Below are positions 25,658 through 33,631 of a stretch of 33,631 nt of DNA, piece after piece; within the stretch, counting starts at the first letter, position 1; every line of letters begins with the position of its first letter. The notes below the pieces were generated by a model. The model was not told the origin of the DNA and made no database searches. It was given only the letters and a program-made list of their open reading frames with translations. The stretch comes from Thermus igniterrae ATCC 700962. GTDB taxonomy: Bacteria > Deinococcota > Deinococci > Deinococcales > Thermaceae. Made by a program: the position numbers and the translations under genes. The DNA lies in the NCBI RefSeq assembly GCF_000376265.1, contig NZ_AQWU01000051.1:273-33903 (forward strand). The letters are read 5' to 3'.

Positions 25658-26917
25658 CTACTCCCGTACCTCGTGGGGGAAGAGGGCGGTGAGGCCGTAG
25701 GCCAGGAGGATGGCCACCCCGGGGACCACGGAGATAAGGAAGCGGAAGGCCAACCCCGGGTTCGGCCCCGGGTTTTCCCCGCTCACGTAGCCGAAGAGGG
25801 GACCTAAAAGGGCAAAGGCCATCCCCACCATGGCCCCGGAAAGCCGCCCCATGAGCCCCACCAGGCTGTAGTAGGCCCCTTCCCGCCGCGTTCCCGTCCT
25901 TTCCGCGTCCAGGTCAATGACCTTGGCCATCACCACCTCCCCCGTGACCCGCACCCCGGCAAAGCCCACCCCCACCAGGGCCCCCACCAAGAGGGCGGGG
26001 AGGAGGCTTTGCGGCAGGAAGAGGAGGAGGGCGGCCAGCCCCATGAGGAGGTGGGCCAGCCGCCAGGCCCGCTTCCCCCCCAGGGCCCGCGCCAGCCGCC
26101 CCCAGAGGAACACCGAAGGCAGGGCCATCAGGAAGACCGCGGCGAAGAGGAAGGTGGTGGCGGCCTCGGGCAGGCCCAGGCTGTGCTTGGCGTAGAAGGC
26201 CATGGCCGTCTGGATCACCGTGCGGCCAAACTCAAAAAGGAGGGCCACCAAAGCCGCCACCCAGAAGGCCCGGTTGGCGAAGACCAGGCGGAAGGAGGCC
26301 AGAAGGCCCAGGCCGCTTTCCGCCTTGGGGTCCTCCTCCACCCCCCTGAGGAAGAAGAGGAAGGCGAAGAGGGCCAGCCCGCCAAAGAGGAGGGCCATGC
26401 CGAAAAAGCCCACCTGGGCGTAGACCACCGGGGCCAGGGCGATGCCCAGGATGAGGCCGAAAAGCTCCGTGCCCCGGCGCAGGGCCGCGGCGCTGGCCCT
26501 CTCGGCCAGGCCCCGGAACATCTCGGGGAAAAGCGCGCCGTAGTTGGTCCAGACCACGGTGGCCGCGGTCTCGTAAAGGACGATGGCCAGGGCAAAGTAG
26601 TAGGGCAGGACCGATGGGCTTTTGGCCCAGTCCGGCACCCAGAAGACCAGGAGGTAGAGGAGGAGGAAAAGGGGAAGGCCCAGCAAAAGCCAAGGGCGGC
26701 GCCGGCCCCAGGGGGTCTTGGTGCGGTCCGAGAGGTGGCCGAAAAGGGGGTCGTTGAGGGCATCCCAGGCGGCGTAGACCGTGCGGGCCAGGGCGTAGAA
26801 GGCGGCGGAAAGCCCCAGTTTTTCCAGGTAAAAGAAGGCCAGGTAGGTGCCGAAGCTCTCGGAGACCAGGGTGAGGCCCAACTGGCCCGAAGCGTAGCGC
26901 CAGGCCTTCACCGCCAT
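25658..26917 (-). CDS. GPH-family glycoside/cation symporter (MelB-like)
   Basis: A 419-aa transporter with about twelve hydrophobic segments. The GPH family signature is clear: YAAWDALNDPLFGHLSDRTKTPWGRRRPWLLLG, where the aspartates in the second helix couple sugar to a cation. The family imports glycosides and pentosides such as melibiose, lactose and xylosides. Placed immediately before two cytoplasmic glycosidases, it is the likely importer of their substrate. Its start overlaps the end of the ChbG-like gene by 10 nt. Confidence 0.92.
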   Translation of the reverse strand: MAVKAWRYASGQLGLTLVSESFGTYLAFFYLEKLGLSAAFYALARTVYAAWDALNDPLFGHLSDRTKTPWGRRRPWLLLGLPLFLLLYLLVFWVPDWAKSPSVLPYYFALAIVLYETAATVVWTNYGALFPEMFRGLAERASAAALRRGTELFGLILGIALAPVVYAQVGFFGMALLFGGLALFAFLFFLRGVEEDPKAESGLGLLASFRLVFANRAFWVAALVALLFEFGRTVIQTAMAFYAKHSLGLPEAATTFLFAAVFLMALPSVFLWGRLARALGGKRAWRLAHLLMGLAALLLFLPQSLLPALLVGALVGVGFAGVRVTGEVVMAKVIDLDAERTGTRREGAYYSLVGLMGRLSGAMVGMAFALLGPLFGYVSGENPGPNPGLAFRFLISVVPGVAILLAYGLTALFPHEVRE

Positions 26918-27714
26918 CCCTCCTTCAGGGCCTCCCGCACCGCCCGCCAGGTGAGGGGGTGGAACTCCGCCAAGACCCGCCGCACCTCGGGGTGGGCCAG
27001 GGCGAAGTAGTCCGCCTCTCGGGTGGCCCAGTCGGGGAGGGCCCGGCCCTCGGGGGTGGGGAGGGCGCTGTGGTGGGCCAGGTAGTAAAGCCCGGAGGGA
27101 AGGTGGGCCAGGCCCAGGTAGAACCCAAGCCGCTCCTCGGGGGGAAGGCCGTAGGGGTCCAGAAAGCGCACCCGAGGGAAGGGCGCCTCCGCCATGAGCC
27201 GCTCCAGCTCCGGCAGAAAGGGCGGGGGAACCCCTAGGCCCTCGAGGGTATCGGGGATGAGGGGAACCAGGCGGTACGCCTGGGCCAACCTGAGGTAGAC
27301 CTCCGCCAAATCCGGCCGCATCACCGCCCCCTGGTGGGTGTCCAGGTGCGTGGGGGAAAAGAGCCGCTGGGCCGCTTCTATCTGGGCCCTAAGCTCCCGC
27401 TCCACCTCCTCGGCCCTGGCCCTCTGCCAGAGGGCCTCCAGGGTGCTGGGGAAATACCCCGCCTCGTCCCTCAGGCTCTCCCCGGCCGTGAGGGGGCGTA
27501 GCCTGGGGGCCTGCCACTCGCTGGTGAGGGTGAGGTGCACCCCCAGGTCCGCCCCCCGCACCGCCGGGGCCCAGGCCCCCGGCACCATCACGCTCCCCGT
27601 GGGAAGGCCCAGGGCGCTGTAGGCCCCGTTCTGGGCGTGGGTCAGGCCCAGGTCGTCGTGGTGCAGGATGAGGACCCGCCTGCTCCCAAGGCCGAGCCGC
27701 TCCAAAAGCTCCAT
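26908..27714 (-). CDS. ChbG/HpnK (YdjC)-family carbohydrate deacetylase
   Basis: A 268-aa polysaccharide-deacetylase-like protein of the YdjC family. The metal site is recognisable from HHDDLGLTHAQNGAY (Asp-Asp), GVHLTLTSEW and SPTHLDTHQGAV. Members remove acetyl groups from N-acetylated sugars such as diacetylchitobiose, but the substrate here is unknown. The start is set at ATG 27714, preceded by AAAGGGGG and a TAGAAT -10 hexamer. An in-frame ATG at 27741 overlaps that hexamer and would add nine residues. It is the first gene of the operon leading to glpD, implying that the imported glycoside may be acetylated. Confidence 0.85.
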   Translation of the reverse strand: MELLERLGLGSRRVLILHHDDLGLTHAQNGAYSALGLPTGSVMVPGAWAPAVRGADLGVHLTLTSEWQAPRLRPLTAGESLRDEAGYFPSTLEALWQRARAEEVERELRAQIEAAQRLFSPTHLDTHQGAVMRPDLAEVYLRLAQAYRLVPLIPDTLEGLGVPPPFLPELERLMAEAPFPRVRFLDPYGLPPEERLGFYLGLAHLPSGLYYLAHHSALPTPEGRALPDWATREADYFALAHPEVRRVLAEFHPLTWRAVREALKEGWR

Positions 27715-27720
27715 AAAGCC

Positions 27721-27755
27721 CCCTTTCCCTTCTAGGGCCATTCTAAGGGAAAGGG
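27721..27755. promoter_or_regulatory. Promoter of the sugar/glycerol operon inside an 11-bp inverted repeat
   Basis: CCCTTTCCCTT (27721-27731) and AAGGGAAAGGG (27745-27755) form perfect 11-bp arms around a 13-nt centre. The minus-strand -10 hexamer TAGAAT (27740-27745) lies in that centre and touches one arm. The arrangement would suit an operator for a repressor of the operon, whose gene is not in the window. As RNA, the same repeat could fold as a terminator for ddl, but it lacks a T-run. The arm next to the gene also supplies the purine-rich ribosome binding region. Confidence 0.45.
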
Positions 27756-27773
27756 AGCCTCCCCGTGCGGGGT

Positions 27774-29317
<1,544 letters not shown>

Positions 29318-29344
29318 GCCCTCCTCCGCCAAGGGTACAGGCTA

Positions 29345-29369
29345 GGCCCAGGCCAAAGCGACCTGGGCC
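29345..29369 (-). terminator. Possible hairpin after rplY
   Basis: GGCCCAGG and CCTGGGCC form an 8-bp stem around a 9-nt loop in the 92-nt gap between rplY and pth. There is no T-run on the minus strand, so termination would be weak. A TACCCT sequence just downstream may serve as a pth -10. Confidence 0.3.
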
Positions 29370-29409
29370 ACCCAGCTCCCACCCCAGCCCTGGCCGGGGC
29401 GGGTAGGCC

Positions 29410-30024
29410 TTACTCCTCCTCCTTCTTCCCCTTCTTGATGACCTCGGGCTCGGCCGGGGCCTCGAGGGCCTCCGCCGCCAGCTTCTCCACGTCCTCCGGA
29501 GGCACCACCGCGGCGATGGTCTCCTCGGGGGAGACGGCCAGCTTCACCCCCTCGGGGAGCTTCAGGTCCGCGGCGTGGATGCTGTCTCCGATGCCCAGGC
29601 CGGAGACGTCCACCTCAATGAACTCGGGGATGTTCCGGGGGGAGACCCGCACCAGGATGTCCCGGTGCACCTCCTGGAGCACCCCGCCCTCCCGCACCCC
29701 CTGGGGCGTGCCCACGAAGCGCAGGGGAATGTACATCTCCACGGGCTCGTCGGAGAGGACGTAGAAGTCCACGTGCTCGGGGCGGCGCCGGCGCTTGTCC
29801 AGGTTCACCTGGCGCACCAGGGTGGGAAGCTCCCCATCGGGAAGCTCCAGGACGATCACGTGGTGGATGGAGGCCTGGCGGAAAACCCTGTCAAACTCCC
29901 CCAGCTCCACGTAGACCTTCTTGTTGAGGCTCTTGTTGTACATCACCCCGGGGAGCTTACCCCCCCGGCGCAAGGCCGCGGGGCTCTCCCCCTCCCGGTA
30001 GTAGGCTTTCAGGCGATACTCCAT
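29410..30024 (-). CDS. rplY: 50S ribosomal protein L25, CTC/TL5 type
   Basis: A 204-aa 5S rRNA-binding protein of the large subunit. It is very similar to T. thermophilus TL5: MEYRLKAYYREGESPAALRRGGKLPGVMYNK, QVNLDKRRRRPEHVDFYVLSDEPVEMYIPLRFVGTP and SPRNIPEFIEVDVSGLGIGDSIHAADLKLPEGVKL. The N-terminal domain binds 5S rRNA and the second beta-rich domain is the CTC extension; the tail is highly charged (KKGKKEEE). The start codon has GGGAGGAG upstream. A small hairpin lies in the 73-nt leader region after prs. Confidence 0.97.
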   Translation of the reverse strand: MEYRLKAYYREGESPAALRRGGKLPGVMYNKSLNKKVYVELGEFDRVFRQASIHHVIVLELPDGELPTLVRQVNLDKRRRRPEHVDFYVLSDEPVEMYIPLRFVGTPQGVREGGVLQEVHRDILVRVSPRNIPEFIEVDVSGLGIGDSIHAADLKLPEGVKLAVSPEETIAAVVPPEDVEKLAAEALEAPAEPEVIKKGKKEEE

Positions 30025-30044
30025 GGCTCCTCCCTAAAGGACCC

Positions 30045-30060
30045 TGCCCCCCAAGGGGCA
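30045..30060 (-). other. Small hairpin in the rplY upstream region
   Basis: TGCCCC and GGGGCA pair around a 4-nt loop, between the prs stop and the rplY ribosome binding site. It could be a weak terminator of prs or a control element in the L25 leader. A TAAGCT hexamer lies upstream of it on the minus strand as a possible rplY promoter. Confidence 0.3.
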
Positions 30061-30097
30061 CACGAAGAAAAGCTTACCACATCCCCCCGGTACCTGC

Positions 30098-31021
30098 TCA
30101 GATGAGGGCGCTCACGGACTGGTTGGTGTGCACGTGGCGGATGGCCTGGGCCAGGAGCTCGGCGGTGGAGAGCACGGTATAGCCCCCATCCCGCAGGGGA
30201 ATGGTGTCGGTGAAGATGACCTCGCGGATGGCGGGGTGGGCCAGGTTTTCCCGGGCCTCCCCCACCAGCACCGGGTGGGTGGCCATGACCACCACCTCGG
30301 GCAGGGCCCCGGCCAGGAGGAGGGCCTCCACCCCCCGCCGTATGGTGCCCCCGGTGGAGACGATGTCGTCTATGACCAGGGGGCGCTTGCCCGCCACGTC
30401 CCCGATGACGTAGGTGACGGAGGTCTCCCGGGGGCCGTGGCGGCGCTTGGCCAGCATGGCCAAGGGCAGGCCCAGCCGCTCCGCCAGCCTCCGGGCCTCC
30501 TCCGCCCGCCCGGCATCCGGGGAGACCACCACGGCGTTTTCCGCATACCCCTGCTCCTTGAGGTAGCGGGCGAAGAGGCGGACGGCGGAGAGGTGGTCCA
30601 CGGGGATGTCAAAGAAGCCCTGGATCTGGGGGGCGTGGAGGTCTATGGCGATGATGCGGTGGACCCCCACGGTCTCCAGGAGGTTGGCCACCAGCTTGGC
30701 GCTTACGGGCTCCCGCCCCTCCGTCTGCTTGTCCTGCCGGGCGTAGCCGAAGTAGGGGATGACGGCGTTGATGCGCCCCGCCGAGCTCCGGCGGGCGGCA
30801 TCCGCCAGGAGGAGGAGCTCCATGAGGTGGTCGTTCACCGGGGGGCTGGTGGGCTGGATGAGGTAGACGTCGTCGCCGCGGACGCTCTCCAGAAGCCGCA
30901 CCCGCACCTCCCCATCGGGGAAACGGTCCACCAGGGCCTGGCCCAAGGGAACCCCCAGGGCCACCGCCACCCGCCGGGCCAGATCGGGGTGCGCGTTCCC
31001 CGTGAAGAGCCTTATTTCCAT
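30098..31021 (-). CDS. prs: Ribose-phosphate pyrophosphokinase
   Basis: A 307-aa enzyme that makes PRPP from ribose 5-phosphate and ATP for nucleotide, histidine, tryptophan and NAD synthesis. The sequence shows FTGNAHPDLARRVAVALG, RFPDGEVRVRLLESVRGDDVYLIQPTSPPVNDHLMELLLL, IPYFGYARQDKQTEGREPVSAKLVANLL, AIDLHAPQIQGFF and the PRPP loop LVIDDIVSTGGTI with D218-D219. The length is normal. It starts 15 nt after the mtnN stop with AAAGGGGGG before the ATG, so it belongs to the luxS transcript. Confidence 0.97.
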   Translation of the reverse strand: MEIRLFTGNAHPDLARRVAVALGVPLGQALVDRFPDGEVRVRLLESVRGDDVYLIQPTSPPVNDHLMELLLLADAARRSSAGRINAVIPYFGYARQDKQTEGREPVSAKLVANLLETVGVHRIIAIDLHAPQIQGFFDIPVDHLSAVRLFARYLKEQGYAENAVVVSPDAGRAEEARRLAERLGLPLAMLAKRRHGPRETSVTYVIGDVAGKRPLVIDDIVSTGGTIRRGVEALLLAGALPEVVVMATHPVLVGEARENLAHPAIREVIFTDTIPLRDGGYTVLSTAELLAQAIRHVHTNQSVSALI

Positions 31022-31036
31022 AGGGAGACCCCCCTT

Positions 31037-31699
31037 TCAGTATACGAGGGCCCGGGCCAGGAGGCCGAGCCGCCTCGAGGCCTCCCGCAAAAAGGCCTGG
31101 AAGTCCAAGGCCGCCCCCTCCCCCGCCCCGTCCGTCACCGCCCGGACCAGGGCCATGGGGTGGCGGAAGCGCCAGGCCACCATGAGGGCCGCCGCCCCCT
31201 CCATCTCCACGGCGTGGGCCCCGTGAAGGGCCTGTAGCCTCCTGGCCTCCTCCGCCTGGGCCAAAAAGCGGTCCCCCGTGGCCACCACCCCGCGCCTGTG
31301 GGAAAGCCCCAGGGCCTGGGCCGCCCCTTCTGCCCGGGCCAGAAGGGTAGGGTCCGAGGGGAAGAAGCGCACCCCGAAGGCCGTCTCCCCCGGGGCCCGC
31401 CCAAAGGGGGTAAGGTCCACGTCCCACTGCACCGCCCGTTCCGCCAGGAGGAGGTCCAGGGCCCTCAGGGTGGGGTCCAGGGCCCCGGCCACCCCCAGGA
31501 AAAAGCTCTCCTTGGGGGCAAGCCGGGTGAGCACGTGGGCCACGGCCATGGCCGCGGCCACCTTGCCCACCCCGGTTTCCGCCACCAGCACCCCCTCCCC
31601 CCGGTGCAGGGGGAAGGGGGCCTCGAGGGGCTCCTCTGCCCCCAGGGCCCGGCGCAGGGCCTCTGCCTCCTCAGGCTCCGCGGCGAAGAAGGCGGTCAT
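31037..31699 (-). CDS. mtnN: 5'-methylthioadenosine/S-adenosylhomocysteine nucleosidase
   Basis: A 220-aa member of the PNP/UDP phosphorylase superfamily that hydrolyses adenine from S-adenosylhomocysteine and methylthioadenosine. Key segments are AETGVGKVAAAMAVAHVL, the ribose-contacting AVEMEGAA (E165, E167) and VRAVTDGAG with the catalytic D190. Its ATG overlaps the luxS stop (ATGA). Because LuxS uses the S-ribosylhomocysteine made by this enzyme, context decides the function. A futalosine hydrolase (MqnB), which Thermus also has, is the main alternative from sequence alone. Confidence 0.85.
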   Translation of the reverse strand: MTAFFAAEPEEAEALRRALGAEEPLEAPFPLHRGEGVLVAETGVGKVAAAMAVAHVLTRLAPKESFFLGVAGALDPTLRALDLLLAERAVQWDVDLTPFGRAPGETAFGVRFFPSDPTLLARAEGAAQALGLSHRRGVVATGDRFLAQAEEARRLQALHGAHAVEMEGAAALMVAWRFRHPMALVRAVTDGAGEGAALDFQAFLREASRRLGLLARALVY

Positions 31700-32163
31700 G
31701 CCTCCTCCAGGGGCACCGTGGCCTGCACCCTAAGCCCCTGGCGCAGCACCCGCTCGGCCCAGGCCCTAGCCGCTTCCAGGTCGTGGTCCCGGTAGTTGCC
31801 GCACTCCCGGAAGCTGGCCCCGGGAATGGGCCCCTGGTGGAGGAGCACGTCCCGCAGGGCCCTTTCAAAGGCCACCAAAACCTTTTCTTCCTCCAAAGGC
31901 CCCTCCACCACCAGGTAAAAGCCCGTGCGGCAGCCCATCGGGGACAGGTCTATGACCCCCTCCAGGTGGTCCCTGAGGTAGCCCGCCAGGAGGTGTTCCA
32001 GGGTGTGCAGGGCCGCTGTGGGCAGGGCTTCCCGGTTGGGCTGGGCCAGGCGCAGGTCGTACTTCTCCACCAGGCCGCCCCCCACCTGCTTCCTGCCCGC
32101 CAGCCGCACGTAGGGAGCGCTCACTTTGGTGTGGTCCAGGGTAAAGCTTTCCACCTCGGCCAT
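31696..32163 (-). CDS. luxS: S-ribosylhomocysteine lyase
   Basis: A 155-aa metalloenzyme that cleaves S-ribosylhomocysteine to homocysteine and the autoinducer-2 precursor DPD. The metal ligands are H53 and H57 in HTLEHLL and C121 in RECGNYRDHD; E56 and C78 (SPMGCRTGFY) are the catalytic residues. MAEVESFTLDHTKVSAPYVRLAG aligns with the Deinococcus protein start, so ATG 32163 is chosen over GTG 32181. Only 30 nt separate this ATG from the last CRISPR repeat, leaving little room for a separate promoter. It heads the luxS-mtnN-prs unit of the activated methyl cycle. Confidence 0.95.
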   Translation of the reverse strand: MAEVESFTLDHTKVSAPYVRLAGRKQVGGGLVEKYDLRLAQPNREALPTAALHTLEHLLAGYLRDHLEGVIDLSPMGCRTGFYLVVEGPLEEEKVLVAFERALRDVLLHQGPIPGASFRECGNYRDHDLEAARAWAERVLRQGLRVQATVPLEEA

Positions 32164-32193
32164 GGCTCCATCAAACACCAAAGCCGCCCCTCA
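32164..32193 (-). promoter_or_regulatory. 30-nt junction between the CRISPR array and luxS
   Basis: This is the whole upstream region of luxS. A weak -10 candidate TTTGAT ends 6 nt before the ATG. The only -35-like hexamer 18 nt further up is TGGACC, the last six bases of the CRISPR repeat in its transcribed orientation. GGAG lies 2 nt before the ATG. Either luxS uses this poor promoter or it relies on readthrough from the array. Confidence 0.3.
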
Positions 32194-33631
32194 GGTCCAT
32201 CCCCACGTGCGTGGGGACTACGCCGTCCCCGGCCTGGAGTGTCGTTGCCGCAGCGGTCCATCCCCACGTGCGTGGGGACTACCTGCCTCCAGGCGGTGCC
32301 GGCGTTTGCAGTCCCGGTCCATCCCCACGTGCGTGGGGACTACAGGGGGCCCAAAGGCGGAAAACTAGGAATGGCTGGTCCATCCCCACGTGCGTGGGGA
32401 CTACGGCAGAATGGAGGGGCGTTGGAAGCGGTAGGATGGTCCATCCCCACGTGCGTGGGGACTACTGCAGGTGGCTACTGTCGCGGTGGCCGCTATCCGG
32501 TCCATCCCCACGTGCGTGGGGACTACTGCCACAGGGCTCCTGGCCCCGTTGTGGCCTACGGTCCATCCCCACGTGCGTGGGGACTACCACAGGCTGAAAC
32601 GGATGCAGGGACGATAGATAGGTCCATCCCCACGTGCGTGGGGACTACTGTACCGGGCCTGCCGTAGACCAGAGCTACCACCGGTCCATCCCCACGTGCG
32701 TGGGGACTACTTCCAGCCCGAGCTCCCGTGGGCCGAGGACCACGGTCCATCCCCACGTGCGTGGGGACTACACCTGGGGCCCCTCCAACACGCGGGTGGT
32801 GGCGGTCCATCCCCACGTGCGTGGGGACTACGCCATCTCCAGGTCCGCATAGAGCCCCCCGCGCGGTCCATCCCCACGTGCGTGGGGACTACGGCCACCG
32901 TTTTGGGGTCCACGGCTTCCACCATGGTCCATCCCCACGTGCGTGGGGACTACGTGGTCGGGGCCGGATGATTCCAGCCCCGACCTGGTCCATCCCCACG
33001 TGCGTGGGGACTACCCCATGCCATAGCAAGGCTCTTGCTATGGGTTCGGTCCATCCCCACGTGCGTGGGGACTACGAGGGTATCCCCCCAGCTGACCAGG
33101 AGCGGGCCGGTCCATCCCCACGTGCGTGGGGACTACTGGAGGGGGCGGTGATGTCCCGCCCTTCAGGGAGGTCCATCCCCACGTGCGTGGGGACTACCCA
33201 GGGGAGCCCCAGGATGGAGCCGATACGGCTGGTCCATCCCCACGTGCGTGGGGACTACTATGCCGAGGGCCGTAAGGGAGAGTGGCGGGATGGTCCATCC
33301 CCACGTGCGTGGGGACTACGAGGTAGCCATCCCTGTCCTTTCGTAGGGAGACGGTCCATCCCCACGTGCGTGGGGACTACGCTATCCCCGAGGCGGTCTT
33401 CCAGGCCTTCGGCGGTCCATCCCCACGTGCGTGGGGACTACTGGAGGCCATGCGCTCCGCCCTTGCCGTGGGCGGTCCATCCCCACGTGCGTGGGGACTA
33501 CGCAGGGGGTGCGTCCCCGCTTCCGCTTCTATGCGGTCCATCCCCACGTGCGTGGGGACTACGGAGTGGAGGCCTCGTATCGGACCGGAGCCAGCGGTCC
33601 ATCCCCACGTGCGTGGGGACTACTGGCCACG
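32194..33631 (-). CRISPR. Type I-E CRISPR array, 24 repeats, runs off the right edge
   Basis: Twenty-four identical 28-nt repeats start at 32194 and then every 60-62 nt up to 33596-33623. There are 23 complete spacers of 33 nt (spacer 8 is 34; spacers 10 and 21 are 32) and a partial one at the window end. Read on the minus strand the repeat starts GTAGTCCCCACG and ends CGTGGGGATGGACC. It holds the 7-bp stem CCCCACG/CGTGGGG typical of I-E repeats processed by Cas6e (Cse3), and is close to T. thermophilus I-E repeats. This orientation places the leader and newest spacers beyond the right edge and the oldest spacers next to luxS. No cas genes are in the window. Confidence 0.98.

Noticed and set aside
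27761-27772. CCCC-GTGC-GGGG hairpin as ddl terminator
   Set aside because: A 4-bp stem without a T-run is too short to support in DNA of this composition.
31783-32971. Long open frames through the CRISPR array and its junction, with repeating HPHVRGDY-like or SPHARGDG-like peptides
   Set aside because: They are translations of the 28-nt repeats; the period matches the array and the frames have no independent coding signal.
32222-33595. Self-targeting spacers against genes in this window
   Set aside because: I saw no spacer matching the other 32 kb by eye. A genome-wide search is still needed to exclude self-targets elsewhere.

Overview
The window is high-GC chromosomal DNA from a Thermus species or a very close relative. 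RuvB, LysN, ribosomal protein L25 (TL5/CTC type), Ddl, FabF and LuxS read like Thermus-Deinococcus orthologues. Codon third positions are overwhelmingly G or C, genes abut or overlap by 4 nt (ATGA), and many genes have a TANNNT -10 hexamer only 6-9 nt before the start codon, as expected for leaderless Thermus mRNAs. The CRISPR repeat is of the Thermus type I-E kind. I recognised no rRNA, tRNA, insertion sequence or cas gene. Apart from the CRISPR array, no gene-free stretch exceeds about 100 nt.

Layout, left to right. (1) The 3' end of an acyl-CoA ligase converges on a minus-strand block: metal ABC transporter ATPase and permease, Rrf2/IscR-like regulator, cysteine desulfurase. (2) Plus-strand acpP, fabF, dNTP triphosphohydrolase and lysN cover fatty acid, nucleotide and lysine metabolism. 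(3) A minus-strand block holds panB, a DUF4143 ATPase with a 45-bp perfect palindrome upstream, rluD, and an inserted restriction-modification pair (beta-class DNA methyltransferase plus an AT-richer probable endonuclease) that ends against lysN. (4) ruvB is divergent from panB and is followed by a PATAN/pseudo-receiver protein, which converges on a TPR protein. (5) ftsH converges on a seven-gene minus-strand sugar/glycerol operon: ChbG-like deacetylase, GPH sugar symporter, GH31, GH2, galT, glpK, glpD. (6) Minus-strand housekeeping genes follow: luxS, mtnN, prs, rplY, pth, ddl. (7) A CRISPR array of 24 identical repeats runs off the right edge and is oriented towards luxS.

How the genes work together. 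LuxS and MtnN detoxify S-adenosylhomocysteine, and Prs makes PRPP. The sugar operon could import a galactosyl-glycerol compound, split it with an alpha- and a beta-glycosidase, and pass galactose to GalT and glycerol to GlpK/GlpD; this is inference. The metal transporter lies immediately upstream of the Fe-S pair.

The most unusual signal is not a gene. By my reading every TCGA in the window (25) lies inside CTCGAG, and 24 of the 25 lie inside the palindromic octamer CCTCGAGG. Elsewhere TCGA seems to be avoided, even by choosing rare TTT, ATT or ATA codons before Asp and Glu. CCTCGAGG therefore looks like a highly iterated palindrome comparable to HIP1 of cyanobacteria. All counts were made by eye.
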